Under the pieces are notes generated by a model. The model had not been told where the DNA came from, searched no databases, and saw nothing but the letters and a program-made list of their open reading frames with translations. The position numbers and the translations under genes were made by a program. Shown here piece by piece: positions 6,092-8,881 of a DNA stretch of 8,881 nucleotides; positions within the stretch are counted from its first letter, which is position 1, and the number at the start of each line of letters is the position of its first letter. Origin of the DNA: Spirochaetes bacterium RBG_16_67_19 (GTDB lineage Bacteria > Spirochaetota > Spirochaetia > SZUA-6 > DRHE01); assembly GCA_001829505.1 (NCBI GenBank), contig MIBK01000015.1, positions 1 to 8,881 on the forward strand, written 5' to 3'.

Positions 6092-7077
6092 GCATGCGCC
6101 AGCGAGCCCTTCCGGGTGCCCAGGGAGCCCAGGATGACCGCCAACAGCAGCACCCCGCCCATGATCATCTCCTGCGGGTCCGGCTGGATCCCCAACAGGC
6201 TGAGGATGTTGCGGATCAGGCCGATGATGACCACCCCCAGGATCGTCTGCACCACGCCGCCCCTGCCGCCGGCGAAGCTAGTCCCGCCGATGACCACCGC
6301 CGCGATGGCGTCCAGCTCCCATCCCTGCGCCACGCGCGGCTCCCCGAGGTTGAGCCGGCCGGCCATGCAGATGCCGGCCAGCGCGGCGAAGAAACCGGAT
6401 ATGCTGTAGACCGCGATCTTGTAAAACACCGGATCGATGCCGGAAAGCCTGGCCGCCTCCGGGTTCTCCCCGCAGGCGTACAGGTTCTTCCCGAAGACCG
6501 TGTAGCGCAGGAGCACCGAGCAGATCACGATCGCCGCAACCCAGAGGATGGCCACGAAGGGGATATTGCCCACCATCCCCCGGCCCATGAACAGCGCCAT
6601 GGGGTCCAGGTTGAAGATCGTGCGGCCGCCGCTGATGGCGAAGGCCAGGCCCCTGGCGAAAACCATCATCCCCAGGGTGGCCGCGAAGTCCACGATTTTC
6701 AGCTTGGTGATGACCAGGCCGTTGACCAGGCCCAGCAGGGCCCCGATGGCCAGCACCGAAAGGAAGATGAAGGGGGTGGGATAGATCAGGGAGAGCTGGT
6801 CCACGTGCCCGAGGTAGATGCCCCAGTGCTGGAACAGTCCCAGGACCACGCCGGAAAAGGCCAGGATGGAGGCCACCGACAGGTCGATTCCTGCCGACAG
6901 GATCACGAAGGTCATGCCGATGCTGATGAAACCCAGGAAGGAGAAGCTGCGCAGCAGGTTCAGCACGTTCTGCAGGCTCAGGAATCCCGGGGCCATCAAG
7001 CTGGCGACGGCGACCAGGATGACCAGGGCCAGGTAGCGGGAAAGGCTCATGAAGGAGAAACGCCAGCCGGTCTTCAT
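6088..7077 (-). CDS. Ribose-type ABC transporter permease, transporter 2, second subunit
   Basis: Membrane subunit of a second sugar importer, 329 aa, RbsC-like. ATG 7075-7077 overlaps the ATPase stop (ATGA) and has a modest GAAGAG Shine-Dalgarno. Extension further upstream would only read the ATPase gene in another frame. Hydrophobic segments lie near residues 13-30, 46-62, 68-83, 102-124, 131-149, 172-190, 220-239, 255-267, 275-295 and 303-318. The family motifs are close to standard, unlike transporter 1: GMTFVILSAGIDLSVAS (54-70), GENPEAARLSGI (203-214) and QGWELDAIAAVVIGGTS (251-267). A fairly long polar stretch at about 84-100 separates two early segments. It is the last gene of the unit. 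Its TAG stop (6088-6090) overlaps the TAG of the convergent DeoR gene. With the ATPase and the other permease it should import a pentose, hexose or polyol; which one is not visible. Confidence 0.92.
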   Translation of the reverse strand: MKTGWRFSFMSLSRYLALVILVAVASLMAPGFLSLQNVLNLLRSFSFLGFISIGMTFVILSAGIDLSVASILAFSGVVLGLFQHWGIYLGHVDQLSLIYPTPFIFLSVLAIGALLGLVNGLVITKLKIVDFAATLGMMVFARGLAFAISGGRTIFNLDPMALFMGRGMVGNIPFVAILWVAAIVICSVLLRYTVFGKNLYACGENPEAARLSGIDPVFYKIAVYSISGFFAALAGICMAGRLNLGEPRVAQGWELDAIAAVVIGGTSFAGGRGGVVQTILGVVIIGLIRNILSLLGIQPDPQEMIMGGVLLLAVILGSLGTRKGSLAHA

Positions 7078-8594
7078 TCGCTCTTCGCCCCCATCGAATA
7101 GGCCATCAGCCTTTCCCGGGTCGCCTCCCGACGCGGGAGAACAGCCTCGATACGGCCCTCGTGCATCACCGCCACGCGGTCGCTGATGCCGAGGATTTCC
7201 GGGATTTCGGAGGAGATCATGATGATCGATTTCCCCTCCCGGGCCAGGGTCTTGATCAGGCCGCGGATCTCCTCCTTGGCCCCCACGTCGATGCCGCGCG
7301 TGGGCTCGTCGAAGATGAACACCTTGAGCTTCATGCCCAGCCACTTGGCCAGCACGACCTTCTGCTGGTTGCCGCCGCTCAGGTACTTCACGTGCTGCTG
7401 CAGATGGGGGGTGGCGATGCGCAGCTTGGACACGAAATCCGCCGCATACCGGGCGATCTTTCCGTAGCTCAGGAACGGCCCTGCTCTGAGGCTCTTCAAG
7501 GAAGGAAGGCTGATGTTGTCCTGCACGGATTTCTCCAGAAACACCCCCTGGGTTTTGCGGTCCTCGGGGGCCAGGCAGAGACCGTTGCGGATGGCCTCCC
7601 TGGGGGAGGAGATACTCAGTCTTCTACCCTCCAGGCGTATTTCCCCCGTGTCCACCCGGTCCGCGCCGATCAGCGCTCTGGCCAGCTCCGTGCGCCCGGC
7701 CCCGACCAGGCCGTACACGCCCAGGATCTCCCCTTTGTGCAGGGTGAGGTTGACGTCCGCCAGCACGCCCCGGCGGCTCAGGCCCCGCACCTCCAGCACG
7801 GGAGCCAGGCCTTCGGCGGGAACCGCGGCTACCGCGGTCGCCGCCTCGCTCTCGTCGATCTCGCGGCCCACCAGCATCTTGATCAGCGTGGCGCGGTCGA
7901 TCTTCGCGGTCGGCTCGGTGCCCACCAGCTTGCCGTTGCGCAGCACGGTCACCCGGTCGCCGATCTCGAAAATCTCCTCCAACCGGTGGGAAATGTAGAC
8001 GATGCCCCGCCCCTCGGATTTCAAGGAGGCGATGATCTGAAACAGGCGTTTCAGCTCGGAGGAGGTCAGCACGGCCGAGGGCTCGTCAAAGATGATGACC
8101 CGGGCCTCCAGCGACAAGGCCTTGGCGATGCTCACCAGCTGTTGTCGGGAGATGGGCAGGTCCCCCAGCAGCGCCCGGGGCTCGACGTCCGCCTGGATCA
8201 TCTCCAGCCAGCGCCGGGCTTGCCGGTTCATCTCGCCGTAGCTGATGACCCTCGCCCCGCCGCGCGGCTGGCGGCCCAGAAAGATGTTCTCGGCCACGCT
8301 CAGGTGCGGCAGGATGGGGAGCTCCTGATGCAGGACGGCGATGCCCTGTTCCTGGGCGTGCCGCGGGCTGGCAAACTCCACCTCCCGGCCCGCGAGGCGG
8401 ATCGTGCCCGCGTCCTTGGCATAGGAGCCGCCCAGGATCTCGATCAGCGTCGACTTGCCGGCGCCGTTCTCCCCGGCCAGGCAATGCACCTCTCCCGCGT
8501 TCACCTCGAAGTCCACGCCGTCCAGGGCCACCACGCCGGGGTAGACCTTGCTGATGCCCCGGGCTTCCAGCAACGCCGCGCCGACCGCGTTCAT
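7074..8594 (-). CDS. Sugar ABC transporter ATP-binding protein, RbsA/MglA type, transporter 2
   Basis: Double-domain ATPase, 506 aa, the standard length for RbsA/MglA/XylG. NBD1: Walker A GENGAGKST (41-49), Q-loop Gln90, signature region LPISRQQLVSIAKAL (146-160), Walker B VIIFDEP (167-173) with Glu171, and switch His203. An Ala-rich linker lies near 250-262. NBD2: GLVGAGRTEL (295-304), where Arg replaces the Walker A Lys; signature LSGGNQQKV (405-413); Walker B VFIFDEP with Glu430; and SSEIPEI (461-467) in place of the switch His. The imperfect second Walker A and H-loop are normal for this family. ATG 8592-8594 overlaps the upstream permease stop (ATGA) and has a strong GGAGG a few bases before it. 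Its own stop overlaps the next permease start. The protein would sit on the cytoplasmic face and drive both permeases. The substrate class is sugar or polyol; rbsA, mglA and xylG cannot be separated from sequence alone. Confidence 0.95.
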   Translation of the reverse strand: MNAVGAALLEARGISKVYPGVVALDGVDFEVNAGEVHCLAGENGAGKSTLIEILGGSYAKDAGTIRLAGREVEFASPRHAQEQGIAVLHQELPILPHLSVAENIFLGRQPRGGARVISYGEMNRQARRWLEMIQADVEPRALLGDLPISRQQLVSIAKALSLEARVIIFDEPSAVLTSSELKRLFQIIASLKSEGRGIVYISHRLEEIFEIGDRVTVLRNGKLVGTEPTAKIDRATLIKMLVGREIDESEAATAVAAVPAEGLAPVLEVRGLSRRGVLADVNLTLHKGEILGVYGLVGAGRTELARALIGADRVDTGEIRLEGRRLSISSPREAIRNGLCLAPEDRKTQGVFLEKSVQDNISLPSLKSLRAGPFLSYGKIARYAADFVSKLRIATPHLQQHVKYLSGGNQQKVVLAKWLGMKLKVFIFDEPTRGIDVGAKEEIRGLIKTLAREGKSIIMISSEIPEILGISDRVAVMHEGRIEAVLPRREATRERLMAYSMGAKSE

Positions 8595-8881
8595 CCCTTC
8601 CTCCTTCGCGCCAGCAGGGAGTGCAGCGCCAGGGCGGCGATGATGATGATGCCCTTGGCCATCGCTTGAGGGTAGGCTTCGATTTCCAGCAGGTTCATGA
8701 TGTTGATGATCAAGCCCATGATCAGCACCCCCACTACGGTGCCGCCGACGGAGCCCTTGCCCCCCGTCAGGCTGGTGCCCCCGATCACCACCGCGGCGAT
8801 GGCATCCAGCTCCCAGCCCTGGCCGATCTTGGGGTCGCCGCAGCCCATTCGCCCGGACATCATGATTCCGACCAGGGCCGC
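8591..8881 (-). CDS. Ribose-type ABC transporter permease, transporter 2, first subunit (C-terminal part)
   Basis: The gene enters from the right edge; 96 codons are visible, ending with TGA at 8591-8593. The open frame runs from base 8881 (AALVGIMMSGRMGCGDPKI) through the ATG at 8861-8863, so that ATG is internal and the true start lies outside the window. QGWELDAIAAVVIGGTS followed by LTGGKGSVGGTVVGV is the standard RbsC loop. Two hydrophobic segments follow, near the fragment's middle and before the basic end LLARRRKG. The 17-residue stretch is identical to residues 251-267 of the other transporter 2 permease, so the two are paralogues that probably form one channel. The stop overlaps the ATPase start (ATGA). 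Any substrate-binding protein gene would be expected further upstream, beyond 8881. Confidence 0.9.
   Translation of the reverse strand, partial: AALVGIMMSGRMGCGDPKIGQGWELDAIAAVVIGGTSLTGGKGSVGGTVVGVLIMGLIINIMNLLEIEAYPQAMAKGIIIIAALALHSLLARRRKG

Noticed and set aside
7078..7344. N-terminal extension of the transporter 2 permease
   Set aside because: It is another frame of the ATPase C-terminal domain; the ATGA overlap at 7074-7077 fits the start.
7161..8669. Plus-strand open frame of 502 codons opposite the transporter 2 ATPase
   Set aside because: The minus-strand ATPase has every expected motif; the plus frame has low-complexity composition (many His, Gln, Gly, Asp) and no plausible product.
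1..8881. tRNA, rRNA, CRISPR array, insertion sequence or attachment site
   Set aside because: Reading both strands, no cloverleaf, spaced direct repeats, transposase motif or terminal inverted repeats were seen; nearly all bases are accounted for by protein genes.

Overview
The window is 8.9 kb of gene-dense, GC-rich bacterial DNA (roughly 60% G+C by eye). Start codons are preceded by recognisable Shine-Dalgarno sequences, and genes within each transcription unit either overlap by 4 bases or lie 18-24 bases apart. It looks like a carbohydrate- or polyol-utilisation locus. Nothing in it fixes the taxon. The transporter and regulator types are common in Firmicutes, Chloroflexota, Spirochaetota and Proteobacteria, and I do not choose between them. 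No rRNA, tRNA, insertion sequence, integrase or CRISPR array was seen.

Layout: (1) 1-2091, plus strand: the 3' end of a ribose-type ABC ATPase followed by two ribose-type permeases, all translationally coupled. This is the tail of transporter 1. (2) 2112-5180, minus strand: a three-gene catabolic operon transcribed as SDR dehydrogenase, then glycerol-kinase-type FGGY kinase, then a second SDR dehydrogenase. (3) 5181-5362: a divergent regulatory region with one good sigma-70-type promoter facing each way and an 18-bp inverted repeat between the two -35 boxes. (4) 5363-6091, plus strand: a DeoR/GlpR-family repressor, divergent from the catabolic operon. (5) 6088-8881, minus strand: transporter 2, transcribed as permease (cut by the window edge), double-domain ATPase, permease. 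It converges on the DeoR gene and shares its stop codons in a CTAG tetramer.

How it may work (inference): one or both ABC importers bring in a polyol or sugar. The kinase phosphorylates it and the two SDR enzymes carry out oxidation and/or reduction steps. Their predicted cofactor preferences differ (NAD for the first gene, NADP for the last). The DeoR protein would sense a phosphorylated intermediate and repress the divergent operon. The kinase aligns with GlpK along its whole length and keeps most glycerol-contacting residues. However, the position equivalent to E. coli Phe270 is Ala, and the locus has no glycerol facilitator or glycerol-3-phosphate dehydrogenase in view, so a substrate larger than glycerol is a real possibility. 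No substrate-binding protein for either transporter lies inside the window.

The points most worth a second look are the altered kinase pocket, the two unusual permeases of transporter 1, the missing canonical start codon of the DeoR gene, and the divergent promoter/operator.
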